DNA of 64,000 nt from Clitoria ternatea (lineage: Eukaryota > Streptophyta > Magnoliopsida > Fabales > Fabaceae). The DNA is taken from NCBI GenBank assembly GCA_037962975.1, contig CM075675.1:51088501-51152500 (forward strand), in the 5' to 3' direction. A program made the position numbers and the translations under genes. A model generated the notes under the pieces. The model worked only from the letters and a program-made list of their open reading frames with translations. It was not told where the DNA came from and did no database searches. Of this stretch, positions 12,641 to 24,332 are shown in pieces. Position 1 is the first letter of the stretch, and each line of letters starts with the position of its first letter.

Positions 12641-13251
12641 TGAACTAGTCTGGGTCGAGGTGTGTTATCCGGTGTAGTGACCAGCCCTTAGATTATGGTG
12701 TATGTTATAGTCTTATGTCGGTCTAGTGAGGATCCGGTATTATACTTTCTATTCCATTAGAGAGATAGAAGTCTTGAAGAACTTCTTTGAGAAATCTCAC
12801 TAACCTCACACGTTGTGGGGCGAAAAGGGGTGTCACCTATAAGGACACTCTGACGCTCAAGTTAGTAGAATGTTCAGAGAGAATATAAGAGCTCAAGTGT
12901 AAGTTAAAGCTAAGAATGTTCTACCTTTTCATTGTTAATTTGTAGGTATTTATACCTCAGAGCAATGGAAAAGTCATTTTGCCTTGAAGATCTTTTCATA
13001 CGCGGTGTCAATACGATTTCGGTCTCAGCAGAAAAGCTGACACGCGACAAAGATGTTTCCTAACGATTGTACCTTCCTATCAGTCACTTTGTGACGTCCT
13101 AAGTCATTTATACAATTATCTTAAGCCGTTTAATTAAAATTTGGGATAAAATTTCATAAATAATTAATTTAATTATCTTATCTTTATAAAATAGATTATG
13201 AACTAAAAACCCAAAAGCCATTGAAAATGGAAGAAAACTCAAAACTGGACG
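12641..13251 (-). repeat. diverged LTR of a related Tat family, part 1
   Basis: It begins TGAACTAGTCTGGG on the plus strand like the LTRs above. It keeps the conserved block around the GGCGAAAAGGGGTGTCACCT motif and GACGCTCAAGTTAGTAGAA. It then loses similarity toward about 13130. The piece at 17055-17259 ends in CCAGATCA like the other LTR end, and the flanks GAATA (12636-12640) and TAATA (17260-17264) match at four of five bases. The likely reading is one old LTR split by a later insertion. The inner junctions are approximate. Confidence 0.6.
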
Positions 13252-16200
13252 TGTGACACCCAAAACATAGCCCCGATGCTCAACGTTAGCTTGACAGTAA
13301 CAACACCTGACGCTGTTATACATTTTAGGCCAATCGACCAACTTCTAACCTACCAAAATGGCCCGTTTTAGATTTGATTGCCATGAAACTTCACGGGCTA
13401 TATGTTTTCCCCATTCTGAAACTGTTGGCGCTATCCATTAGCTAAAATTCCATCATATGCGTGAGTTATGCGGAAAATGCAGTTTTAACCAATAATGTGC
13501 AAAACCCTTGCACCAAACCACCTAAATGGACTCCAAATGGTCCAAGGCCTATATGCACAATTTTAAAATGTCCTAGGGGACCTATTAATCCTTTCCTGGG
13601 GTCTCGAAATCCGTCGGATCTCAAATTCACCTATTTAGTTCCTTAAATTCATATAGAATGCCTATTGCGACCTATGCATCAATCGTTCTCATCATCAATT
13701 CGTCAATCCAATCCATAAGTACATTACTCTACCATCTTACACACATACAAGACCTGCCTATAACAATTATCAACCACGCAATTCATGGTTTCGTGCCAAT
13801 ACACATTAATTTCATGAAAATCAATATTTCTATCATTAATCTCATCACATTATCAATGCTAATCATCATCATTCATCAATACTCAACATCATCATCATAC
13901 TATCAATTCGCAAACATCGAGTCGTCTAAGATGCATAAAACTCATAACCACACAATTCAATATCAACACCAAAATATCAATAAAGCGCAGAAGGCATGGT
14001 ATATCATTACACACAATAAACACACACTACATATATCCATGTCATACATTCATTATTACATAATTTCCTTGCTCCTTGGCATCAATCCTCTGCTTGGTGT
14101 ACCTCTGGGGCATTGGCATCCTCCTGGTCACTGGTCACTAAATTAAATAAACAACAAAGGTAAGTGTTTGACATATTGTAATTAATACATAACGGTAAAT
14201 GGAAATACAACTAATTACTATCTATTACTCCAAATATTTATTAACTTACCTCTGCCATGTGTAATCTTCCTACTTCGACTAGTTCTCAATTCTATTTCCA
14301 ACAACAACATAAGCCATAAACAATCAATGTTTACATTCACATTACATTATCATTAACATTCTCTATATCATACCATACTTACACTCAATCATCAATCCTT
14401 CATAAAACATCATATGTATAAATGCACATAATGTTAGGGAATCCCTAGTACATGAGCAGCGGAAATACAAGGATTCCCATAGGATTTGCAAAGCGCCGTG
14501 TTTCAAAGCACAAGACAAACACACACAAAAAAAATCGTTTTAGGATTACCTCTTGAAGAACAATCGTAGCTTCGTCCTTTAGGAGTCCACACGAGCACTC
14601 CCACCAGAATCACAACACTTGCCAACTGCTAGTTTGACGGCGTGTAGCTCTTGTAACTTTTGCGAATTTGTGTCTCACTTTAGTGAACGGCCTATGAGCA
14701 TCTTATGCTTTATTTATAGGCTTAGGTTTGACCTAATTTGTTATCTCTAAAGAGTGGGCTCCTTACTGATTCTAAATAAGTTAGGCCCAATAGCTTTATT
14801 TTAGTCCAACTAAAATAAAACAAAACATTTTCTGATGGACTTACTCTATGTGTGTGACCCTATAGGTAAAATACTTGGTCATATTAATAATAAATTATTT
14901 TATTATTAATATAAAATAAGAGCGGCATCTAGCAATGCATCATTATGTCTGAATATTATTTAATATCAACATAACCTATAAGTGAAAATTATTTTATATG
15001 TTTCTTCCTTTTGTCACGATATCCTAATTGGGCCCAAGGCATGGTCGCGTCATCCTTGTACGACCCAATTTATTTTACTTGATACCGGAGTAGGCTTGAT
15101 CCGAATAAATATCTAATATTTATTCTTTCTAGCATGGTCATGCGTTTCTTTAGTCTTACTCCATCAAGTGGCCTATAGATATCACTCCTGTCACATAGGA
15201 GAGACAAATCTCATCTATATCACTCACATCCCTCTGCATAATTTGTTCATTGCCTAATCACAACCTTTATAGTCCTCTTGTTACAGAAGATGTTTAATTG
15301 TATTAAAACAACAAACTCTTTATGTAGGAATCGTAGTGACTTCAGGTCGAAGGACTACATATACCATTATCACATTGAGAATCATTTATGACATTCATGT
15401 AACTATCCATGCAACGTTCTCATGGTAGGTCTGTCCAGTACATCATTACTCTTAATGTGTACCCGTGTAAAGACTTGACATCATCTATATCTATGATCTG
15501 TGAGATCAGGTCATCAGTACACTGACACACTAGTCTCAATGTATTTACATGTCCCCATGTAAATACTTGACTAGGGACATTTTAGAAATAACTTTCATAT
15601 GACCTATTACTCCAAGGATAAATACGTTTTAAAACAATTTTAAACTGAAATACTTATTTTATTGATAAGCAAAAAAATGATACAAATGAAAAAGCATAAA
15701 AGTTCATAGTGCATACACCAACACATAATTCATAATTGACTCATATATCATCTCACTCATAGTATCTAGATACTAAAGGATCGACCTTCGGCTGGGGGTC
15801 TGACTTGACACCCCGTGAACCCGACTTGGTTCACCGAGCCCGACTTGGCTCTCCACCTCAACCACTGGGTCTGACTTAACCACTGGGTAGCTCAACTGGG
15901 TATAAAAACCACAGGAGCTAGAAAACGAAGGGTATATCATACCGTTGGCCATCCCATACCACATAATCACATATAACATCATATCAACATGGCTTTAAAC
16001 ATCATTAAACTCATCCATATCTGTCGAAAACTAACATTCAGTAATTCCACAGGGCGACCATATAGACCCAGCCCACACATGTCATGTCACAATACTTCCA
16101 TAATCCCCATTTCATTATTCTCATCATGTTATACATGATTAAAATAACATGTATCACACTACACAATATTAATATTCATCTCAACTTATATTTTACAAAC

Positions 16201-17054
16201 ACCACTCATGCATATAATTCATATACTCATTTCTTTACTTTCTATCACATATAACATACTTCCTTAAACACTTAACTATTCAATTATGCATACACATGTA
16301 TAGATTTAATGATATAAATATTCCTAACTACTCTACAACTTCCTAGCAGCTCCTAATTATTTTATAAATTCCTCGAGCTTAATATTCAAACCAATTCTAA
16401 TTAATCACAACCCGAACACCCCCTTACCTTGATTCCAAGCTTCAATAATAATAATTTGTTCTTGGTGTCGGTTGCGTTCTCTGGTCACTTGATTCACCGC
16501 TTCTCTTCCGAATTCGACGCCCACTTCGTCAATCGCTCCTTCGATGCTCGTTCCGGCAACTACGGTCACCGAAACAACAACCAGTTACTACATTGTGTTT
16601 CTTACCCTTCCAAATTCGTAATCCAAGCTTCCAACTCCATCCATACTCAGAATCCAAGCCCCCTCCTATGGCATGCAATTCAGTTTTGAAGAGGGAGAAG
16701 AGAAGGAGAAGAACAAGCATGTAGTCAAAGGTCCTAATGACTTACTTTAGCTCCCAATCACCCAAAACCACCAACAATCAAAGCTTCCGCCAAGTTCTCG
16801 CCATAAATCACAGAGGAGGAAGAAATGGAAAGAAAAGATGTGTTTTGTTCTTTTTTGCATGTCTCGTTTTAAAATAGGTCGTGACGCTGACGCTACGCGC
16901 CCCACTAGCGCTACGCGTCAGGTCCCCTGATGCCATTTCCTTAAAAATTCATTTTTAAATCTTATTTTCCACTTCACATTCCTTATTTATTATTATTTTA
17001 AGCCCAATTATATTTTTATTCATTTTCAATTTATTAAACATCAGGGATGTTACA
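13252..17054 (-). mobile_element. probable long gypsy-type LTR (minus strand), itself interrupted
   Basis: Read on the minus strand the segment starts TGTAACATCCC and ends GGGTGTCACA, typical ends of long plant gypsy (chromovirus) LTRs. Without the nested solo LTR at 14432-15723 it is about 2.5 kb. No coding capacity was recognised: the 162-codon ORF at 13658-14146 is low-complexity AT-rich sequence. I found no target duplication, so this is tentative. Confidence 0.4.
14432..15723 (+). mobile_element. solo LTR, 1292 bp, with intact target duplication
   Basis: It starts TGTTAGGGAATCCC and ends ATACACCAACA, with the 5-bp direct repeat CATAA at 14427-14431 and 15724-15728. No coding sequence is inside. 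The family is not assigned; the LTR type is probably Copia. Strand is nominal. Confidence 0.85.
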
Positions 17055-17259
17055 CATTTTACAGGTTACTTTTTAGCATGCAGTTGCATAAGTCAACTCC
17101 AATCCACCTGTATCGAGAGAATGACTTGTACTGATATTAGACCGTAGGTCTCACACACGATGCTAGATTCGGTCACCATCTTACGCGAGATACCGGTCAT
17201 TTATAGCAGTTTAAGTCAAATTACCTTCTTACCCATAGGCCGATATTAAGACCAGATCA
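17055..17259 (-). repeat. diverged LTR of a related Tat family, part 2
   Basis: The segment ends GACCAGATCA, matching the LTR terminus GACCGGATCA of the two complete copies. It has a similar AT-rich right flank to that left of 12641. See the entry at 12641. Confidence 0.5.
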
Positions 17260-17264
17260 TAATA

Positions 17265-18665
17265 TATTATTAATTATTTAAATATTTATTATTAAGTATT
17301 GAATATTTAAATATGTATTATGAAATATTTAAAAATATATTATTTCCTAAATATTCAACAATAAATTAAAAATATTTTTTAGTATTATTAAATAAATTTA
17401 AAATATATCACTAAACATATTCATAAGAAATATCAACTTAAAATATCATTTTAATTATATATTCAATATTGTCCTTTATATATAAACATTACGATATATA
17501 AATATATTATTTGTAAGCATTAGTTTAATGATAAAGGTAGGGCCGACTCTGGGCCTTAGAAACAAGAATAATGGCTCAGGGCCCATTGTTAATGAAGGCC
17601 TAAAACAAATAGTATTTAACTTATGTAAAAAAATCAATAAATTTTGATACAACCTAAATAGTTTAGTGGTAAAGTTACACGAATTTTACCTAAGGACCCC
17701 TGTGTCATGGCTTGTCCCGTAGCACAAAACAATCATTCAAGAAATTAACGTTACAATGTTATTGTAACGGATAAAAGAAAGTAATGGATAATATATATAA
17801 ATATACATATATATATATATATAACTAAAAGAATTATATTTTCTTGTTCCATTATTCTTCAGTTCCTCTTCTTTTATTTCTATATATATTTTTTAATTTT
17901 GGCGGTTTAACTTCTCTCAAATCTCAATCACTATAATTACACTGGAAAATCATAAAATTGATACGTGTTTCAGTTCACATTCTAAATCACTTGTTAATTA
18001 AGTTATAATTTATGTTGTTATATAAATTATTTAGGAACTTTATTCATGTTGATATCAATATTTTATTAATTTTTATGTTTATAAGGTCTTAATTTTTATT
18101 TTTTATAGTCATTGTCAATTGTTTAATTCTTTTTTATATTTTTATTATTTTTATGCTAAGAATGTTTAATTTTTAAATTTTTAATAGTTATTATTAATTA
18201 GTTGATTGTTTTAATTTTCATATTAATTTGTTAATTTTATTCTTACAATTTTTAAATTTTTTTCTCAAATAATATATTAAAAGGCCTTTATCTTATATAT
18301 ATCGCCCAAGTCCCATGAAATTGAAGTCTAGTGTAACATGATTTTACCCGATCAAGAACTACATATATGTAATTTTGGAGAATGGTCAAAATCAACATTT
18401 CACCACTAGTGGCGAAATGCTTTATTCGATAAATTGTGTCCGTGAATCTATGCTCTTAAAAAAATGCGTGTGCTCAATTGTTTTGCAAATATACGATGTT
18501 TGTGTTATTTCAATATGCTGAATATAATTTGAATTTATTTTTAATTTTTTTTACAAGACTCAAACCTAAAATCTTATTTTAAAAAAATTAAATATACACT
18601 ACTCAAACCAAACACCTATAGTCTCACATTCAAGTTTTAAGGAAAATAATCCAGTTAAATCTTTA
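17265..18665. other. AT-rich intergenic DNA, no gene seen
   Basis: Mostly AT-rich sequence with long A/T runs and a short (AT)n tract at about 17800-17822. No ORF of interest was found. Bases 18383-18510 resemble 31611-31735 (see that entry). Confidence 0.7.
18383..18510 (+). repeat. dispersed repeat, copy A (partner at 31611-31735)
   Basis: It shares CGAAATGCTTTATT, GATAAATTGTGTC and surrounding sequence in the same order with 31611-31735. The two copies lie on opposite sides of the complete retrotransposon. The source is unknown. Confidence 0.6.
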
Positions 18666-18670
18666 TAGAC
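18666..18670. other. target-site duplication TAGAC (left)
   Basis: It is identical to TAGAC at 30662-30666 and directly abuts the LTR ends, which fixes the limits of the complete retrotransposon. Confidence 0.93.
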
Positions 18671-19472
18671 TGAACTAGTCTGAACCGGGGTCTAGGATCC
18701 GGTGTGGGACCAGCCACAAGAGTACAGGTGTTTTTAGGGTTTGCACACCGAAACAGTATATATCCGATGTATTAACCCGGTCTCTCAGTGGGAGAGGCCG
18801 GTCTTGTTGTCCTGGAGATCCTTCACACCAACGTTTCGCGTTGTAGGGGGGCGAAAGGTGGTGCCACCTGCGAAGATTCTCCGACGCTCAAGTTAGAAGA
18901 GTGTAAGAACTCAGTGAATACTCAAGCGAAGTAACAGTAAGGTATGAGATAGAACAACGATACCATGCATGTGTGTTGAAACGAGCTATTTGTAGTTGTA
19001 CGTAAGAAAATGAGTCGTTGGGTACAGGTGGGTCCCTTAGCTCTGATAGCGTGTATATTATGTCAATCAGGGTGGCTCAACTTTCAGAATGTGTCAGGGG
19101 GTAGGTCAATTATCAGAGTACGATCCTCTAGGAAGAGGAGAGGATAATCACCTTTTCCGCATAATCTGCTGACACATCCACTTGCTTTCTGAGGCCATTG
19201 ACGTGACGTATTTTGCTACAAACAGTGTCTTCGCTGATAAGTTATTAGGGGCTCTTATCTTGCTGTGACTGAAAAGCCAACAGTTATATAAATGTCCTGT
19301 GAAAATGAACAAAGAACCGTTATGGAATATATAAGTGGGGCAATCGTGTGATGAGGACGGACGGCCAAACATCGGATATCCGGTATGGTAATGTTGAACC
19401 AGGACACCGGTTTTCCTTATATGAGGTCACTCTGACGTCACAAGAATGGGGGCCGGTATCCAGACCGGATCA
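18671..19472 (-). repeat. 3' LTR of retrotransposon copy 2
   Basis: 802 bp, nearly identical to 29859-30661. The differences seen are mostly transitions (for example ACAGGTG/ACAAGTG and GTACGTAAG/GTACATAAG) and one length change in a G run. Confidence 0.95.
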
Positions 19473-19484
19473 TCTATCCCCTAG
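19473..19484 (-). other. short polypurine tract before the 3' LTR
   Basis: Read on the minus strand AGGGGATAGA directly precedes the LTR start TGATCCGG, the expected place of the plus-strand primer. It is short, so the limits are approximate. Confidence 0.5.
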
Positions 19485-19980
19485 CTTGTGTGAGGGACTG
19501 TTAAGTTGCTCATATGAGCTACACAACTCTAGAGAAGTCTGGATGCCGATAGTACATTCTGGAAGGTCTCTGGGAGCTCTGTGGCGTCCGCTCTAATAAA
19601 CGGGTGACCGCTCTTCTTGCGTTGAGTACAACGGATTCAGACAACATAAAATAAATAATGGAAATCCCAAGAGTCTTTGAAAATTGAAACCCTTGGTATT
19701 CAAAAAGTGGTTGGGAGGTATTAAATGCGCATGGCATGATTGGATAGTAAATGCGTTTTTTTACGCACGAGCCATCATTACCCAAGAGTGTAACCGTCGA
19801 TTGGGCTTATTGGGCCTGGATTCAAACTGAATGGGGGCCCATTTCGCCAAAATGTTTACTGAAACGTTACCATTTTCACGCCCGTACGTGACGAAACGAC
19901 GGAGTCGTTTCAATTTGAAAAGGTTGCGTTTTGATGTAAGCCTTATGACCTTCGACGAAACACTGTGCTTCTTCGTTACC

Positions 19981-19988
19981 TATAAAAG
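19981..19988 (+). promoter_or_regulatory. TATA box of the antisense gene, copy 2
   Basis: TATAAAAG lies 176 bp upstream of ATG 20157 and is conserved with the first copy at 508. It probably drives the plus-strand transcript, independent of the LTR promoters. Confidence 0.55.
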
Positions 19989-20156
19989 GAACTCTTAGCA
20001 GATTTTGGAATCCACTCTTGTTTTCAAGCTTAGTGAAACTCTGCTCAAATTTCTTTGGAATTTCTCTGTCGTCTTCAAACATCTCCAAGATCTTCTTCCT
20101 TTAGGTAACCTCCCTTTCCTTCAACTCCTTGCAATTTTTGTCATTCTATTTCCACC

Positions 20157-22822
20157 ATGCGATTTAGAGCAGGCCACGCTGGTCCTTCAAACAGGGGGAG
20201 TTTTGGCTCTCGCGCTCCCCTTAGCCACCGTGGTGGGAGGATTCCAGCGAATCCTCCTGTGGCTGGGCCCCGTCGCTCAGAGAGAGCCGAAGCCTCTTCC
20301 TCACGAGCGTCTTCTTCCCAACGTCGCTCTGAGGCTCCCCTTGACTCGAGGGCTACCAGCCGCTCTGATGAGGGGTCAAGTGCTGAAAGTTACCTCTCTG
20401 ACGATGTTGCTTTTTACCACAGTACATACGTATTCCACCGTGCCTGCACAACCATGGACCTTCCAGGACGTGGAAAAACACCGGTTCTCCGCTCTGCTGA
20501 AGGGTGTGTCAACGTTGTGGCACACCGGCTTGACTGGGAGAAACTCAACAGGGAAAAACCCTATTGCTGGGTGGAGGAGGAATTCCTAGAGATCCCTTCG
20601 CATCATGCAAGTGAGGAGGAGTGCACGGTTTCTTTCCGCTACAAGATATATTCAGATAAAAAGTACAAGGCACGATACGCTGTGATGGCACCACATCCGT
20701 CTGAAAGAATATGCCACAGCATCCCTGATGTGAGGTCGGTCTACATGTACGACTTCGTCTTCTTGAAATTGGGAGTACGCTTCCCCCTGACGGAGTTCCA
20801 GATGGCCGTCCTGCGTTTCCTAGACTGCGCCCCCTCACAACTGCATCCCAATGGTTGGGGTCTTGTCCGGGCTCTGGAAGTTCTGGGGGAGCATTTCAAC
20901 TTCTCCGCCACTATGGCCAAGCTATTTTACTACTGCCAAGTGGTCCGCCGAGCTAATAAGAAGGGCGGTCTTGGGTTCATTACTCTCCGTAGTGACTCAA
21001 GGGTGATAAATTTCAAGTCTTATACGGAATCTGCGAAGGTGGATGGGTGCTCCTTCAAACACTACTACACGCGGGTCCGGATTCAACCAAATAAGCCGGT
21101 CTTCTGGCGGAACAAGGAGGGGTTTACCAAGTTTCCCCTTAGCTGGACGCACGAGCATTTTCTCCTTATGAGCCGTGCTTATTATACAGACGAGAGCGAA
21201 CTCTCCCCTCACTCTGTTGAGGTCTTGAGTGCCATACAGACGGCCTCTAAGACCCTCAAGGGATTTTCCAGCCGCCTCCTCTTGGCTGAGGATGACATCA
21301 GAAACACCTACCTCCGTAATATCCGCTCTTAATCTCTTTGTGTTGTATAGTTATTCCGCTCTGATTATTTTTTCTTCTTGTACACTTATTTAACCTTTCT
21401 TGTTTTGCAGAACAAATCGAAAAAGCCTGCCCAGAGATGTTGTCGTTAAGGACCATGATGGCTGACGATGATTCCTCCTCTGAGGAGAACGAAATCCAAG
21501 CGAAGAGAAACGCCACCAAGACTCCACTCATTCCCTTGACCTCTGCTGTAGGTGAAGAAGTTCCTCTGTTTGACGAGGAAGAAACAGAACAACAACCTGA
21601 AGCCACTGGAGCGGGCGACGAGGAGGCCGTCCCAGAGAAGAAGAAAAAGAGGCACCTGGTCAAGAAGGCAGATCAGGAAAAGCCCTCCTCTGGTGACCAT
21701 GCGAAGAAGCGTCAGAGGACGGCCGAAGAAACTGGATTGAAGAAGGACAAGGGAAAGAAACCCGTTCCTGAATCCTCTACCCCTTCTTCACAAAATGCTT
21801 CAGAGCCGGACTCTGGGAATGGTCCTCCTCCGGCGTTTGAGCCTCCGCGTGACTCCTTCCTCTCCCCTTACTTGTGGTTTCAGGGGTCCATGCCTCCCAC
21901 TCTTCCAAAGGCACGGTATTGCCTCCGCCCTTCCCTCGACGCTGCTGGGGTCCGAGGTACTTGTAAGGCCGGGCATTGGCAGCTTGATGAACTGTCCGGC
22001 CTCCTTGAGTCCCTGAGCGAGAAGGCAGATTATATGGACCAAGTTGAAAAACTTGAGACCGAACTCGCGGTGAAGGAGAAATGGGCGACCAAGCAAGCCG
22101 AAGTTCATAGGGGCGTCGAGTCAGAGTTGAAGAAAACTAAAGAAACGCTCCAGAGGAAAACCGAAGAGACAAGCCAAGTTCATTTTGCGAACAAGGCCCT
22201 AGAGCGGGAAATTGTCGACCTCCAGAATAAGAACAAATCCATACCCCTCCTTGAAGAAGAATTACAACTGGAGAAGAAGAGATCGGCTAAGCTTGCTGAC
22301 GATCTCAAAATTATGGAGGACGGTCGCAACAGAGACCTCGGGGAGTGGGAGAGCATTCGGAAGGAGATGCAAGCCCAAATTGATGAAATCAAGAAGGGTT
22401 GTGCGAGTGCTGGGCCTTCAGAAGAGGATTTTGCCAAGGTTCAGAGAAAACTAGCTGCAGCGAAGGCCAAGGCTTCCAAAGCCTTGGAGATATGCAAAAA
22501 TGTGGCATATGAATCCTTCGGCCTGGCCCTTCGTCAAGTCTACTATCGTAACCCTGGAGTGCAACTGAATCTGTACGGATTAGATCCGTTCTTCGAATTC
22601 CATGAGGGAAGACTTGTCGAAGTTCATAAGGACGGCTCGCACCATGAACCCCGTGAATCTCTGTACGAGTTGCCTCCCCTCCCAGAAGGTCAAAGTATGG
22701 AGCCAGCAACGTCCACCGCTGCCTCTGGAGCTGAAGCACAAGAAGGTTCCCAAACTGGAGTGGAGGACAAGACGGAGAAGGCAGGAATGCCCACTGCGGA
22801 GGATCAAGCACCGGCCTCTTAA
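20157..22822 (+). CDS. antisense ORF protein of the Tat-type retrotransposon, spliced, 856 aa
   Basis: Two exons, 20157-21315 and 21411-22822, join in frame across a 95-bp intron with a GT donor after CTACCTCC and a TTTTGCAG acceptor. The sum is 2571 nt, 857 codons. The ATG sits in CCACCATGC, a good plant context. The N-terminus (to about residue 100) is rich in Ser, Arg and Ala. Residues about 115-385 form the compact region annotated in plants as putative gypsy-type transposon protein (PF04195-like; PYCWVEEEFLEIP, GLVRALEVLGEHFNF, GFTKFPLSWTHEHF). Exon 2 begins acidic and KK-rich, then gives a long coiled coil (KLETELAVKEKW onward). It lies convergent with gag-pol. The role is unknown. It is fully open while gag-pol of the same copy is broken. 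Confidence 0.8.
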
Positions 22823-22907
22823 TTTTATGCTTTCATTCATAGCCGTGTTCTGGGATCGGCTCCAGCTTTAAAACACTTTGTAACCTGCATATTTTCTTAT
22901 TTTTGAA

Positions 22908-22913
22908 AATAAA
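22908..22913 (+). terminator. poly(A) signal of the antisense gene, copy 2
   Basis: AATAAA about 86 bp after the stop codon, conserved between both copies. Confidence 0.5.
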
Positions 22914-23530
22914 ATTCACTATTGCTTTTCTTCAACTACTTGCGTCGAATGTGTGATTGCTGAATAACTTAGTGTTATACAAAACACTTTATTGTTTGCA
23001 ATGCTTTGCGAATCCGTTCTGCATGGTTACCTGGCTGCTTAAAGCGTACTTATCACACCGGATTAAGATAACAAATTGTAACGAATAAGTGACAATTAAG
23101 TTCAAGCATGCCCTGTCCCCAAGTGTAAGTACATTGGGAAGGGAAAGTTCATCTCAAGGATTACCTTTTAACTTCTTAAAAAGATAGAAATGCTTATCTG
23201 TCCTCAAAGATATAGGGCGAGTACATTAGCGTTCAACCGCTCCGGGGTGGATATTCCACAACTGAGGACGGACATTGCCTTTGAATTTTAGTATAGCTTT
23301 GACAAGGGTAAGCTTTTACGCCTTTCTTTTGAGGTTCAGTTTGGTCCTACATCTCAAGTCTTCACACGGTGTTCGGTTCGATCCTACTAACCGTACTTGG
23401 AGTTCGGTGCAATCCTACAATCCAAGCCTTCAACACGGGGTTCGGATCAGGGCTAATCCTGAACCTACTGCGCCCGTTACTTGGGGTTTAGCGCGGTTTT
23501 CTGTGTGAACCGGCCTACTGCGCCCAAGCC

Positions 23531-23997
23531 TTCGCATGGGGTTCGGTTTGTGGCCTTGAGAAAGGACCAGCCCTATAACCCATGTAGTCTTCGAATGGGG
23601 TTTGGTTTATGGCCTTGAAAAAGGACCAGCCCTACAACCCATGTAGTCTTTGAATGGGGTTTGGTTTGTGGCCTTGAAAAAGGACCAGCCCTACAACCCA
23701 TGTCGTCTTCGAATGGGGTTCGGTTTGTGGCCTTGAAAAAGGACCAGCCCTACAACCCATGTAGTCTTCGAATGGGGTTCGGTTTGTGGCCTTGAAAAAG
23801 GACCAGCCCTACAACCCATGTAGTCTTCGAATGGGGTTCGGTTTGTGGCCTTGAAAAAGGACCAGCCCTACAACCCATGTAGTCTTCGAATGGGGTTCGG
23901 TTTGTGGCCTTAAAAAAGGACCAGCCCTACAACCCATGTCTTCTTCGAATGGGGTTCGGTTTGTGGCCTTGAAAAAGGACCAGCCCTACAACCCATT
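23531..23997 (+). repeat. 59-bp tandem repeat, about eight units
   Basis: Same unit as at 5650-5880 but twice the copy number. Several neighbouring units are almost identical, indicating recent expansion. It separates the antisense gene from pol. Confidence 0.92.
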
Positions 23998-24332
23998 CCC
24001 CCTCAAGGAGTTACATCGTCGAAACACACGATGTGTGATTGAGATCATCCGTCCTGAGGGGTCTTCATCAATTCCTCGAGGAGTTATATCATCAACTACA
24101 GAATTGGTAGTTGAGTTCATCCGTCCTGAAGTGTATGCGTATTAACTACGGCTATAAATCATAACACATAAGAAACGTGAGAATGATAGGGCGGTTAAAA
24201 TGTGTTCTCATTAAAATTGTAAGTACATTACATGAAAAGCGTAGTTGGGGTCATGCCTCGTTAAAACCTTCTTGAGAAAACCCAATGGGAAAAAACTCAA
24301 GTAAGGAAAAAGAGTACACGCCGTCTTACCAA

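Noticed and set aside
13658..14146. 162-codon plus-strand ORF
   Set aside because: Low-complexity, dominated by Ile, His, Asn and Ser from AT-rich DNA; no motif, and it lies within a probable LTR.
23531..23997. CRISPR-like array
   Set aside because: Units are directly adjacent 59-bp tandem repeats without unique spacers, inside a plant retrotransposon.
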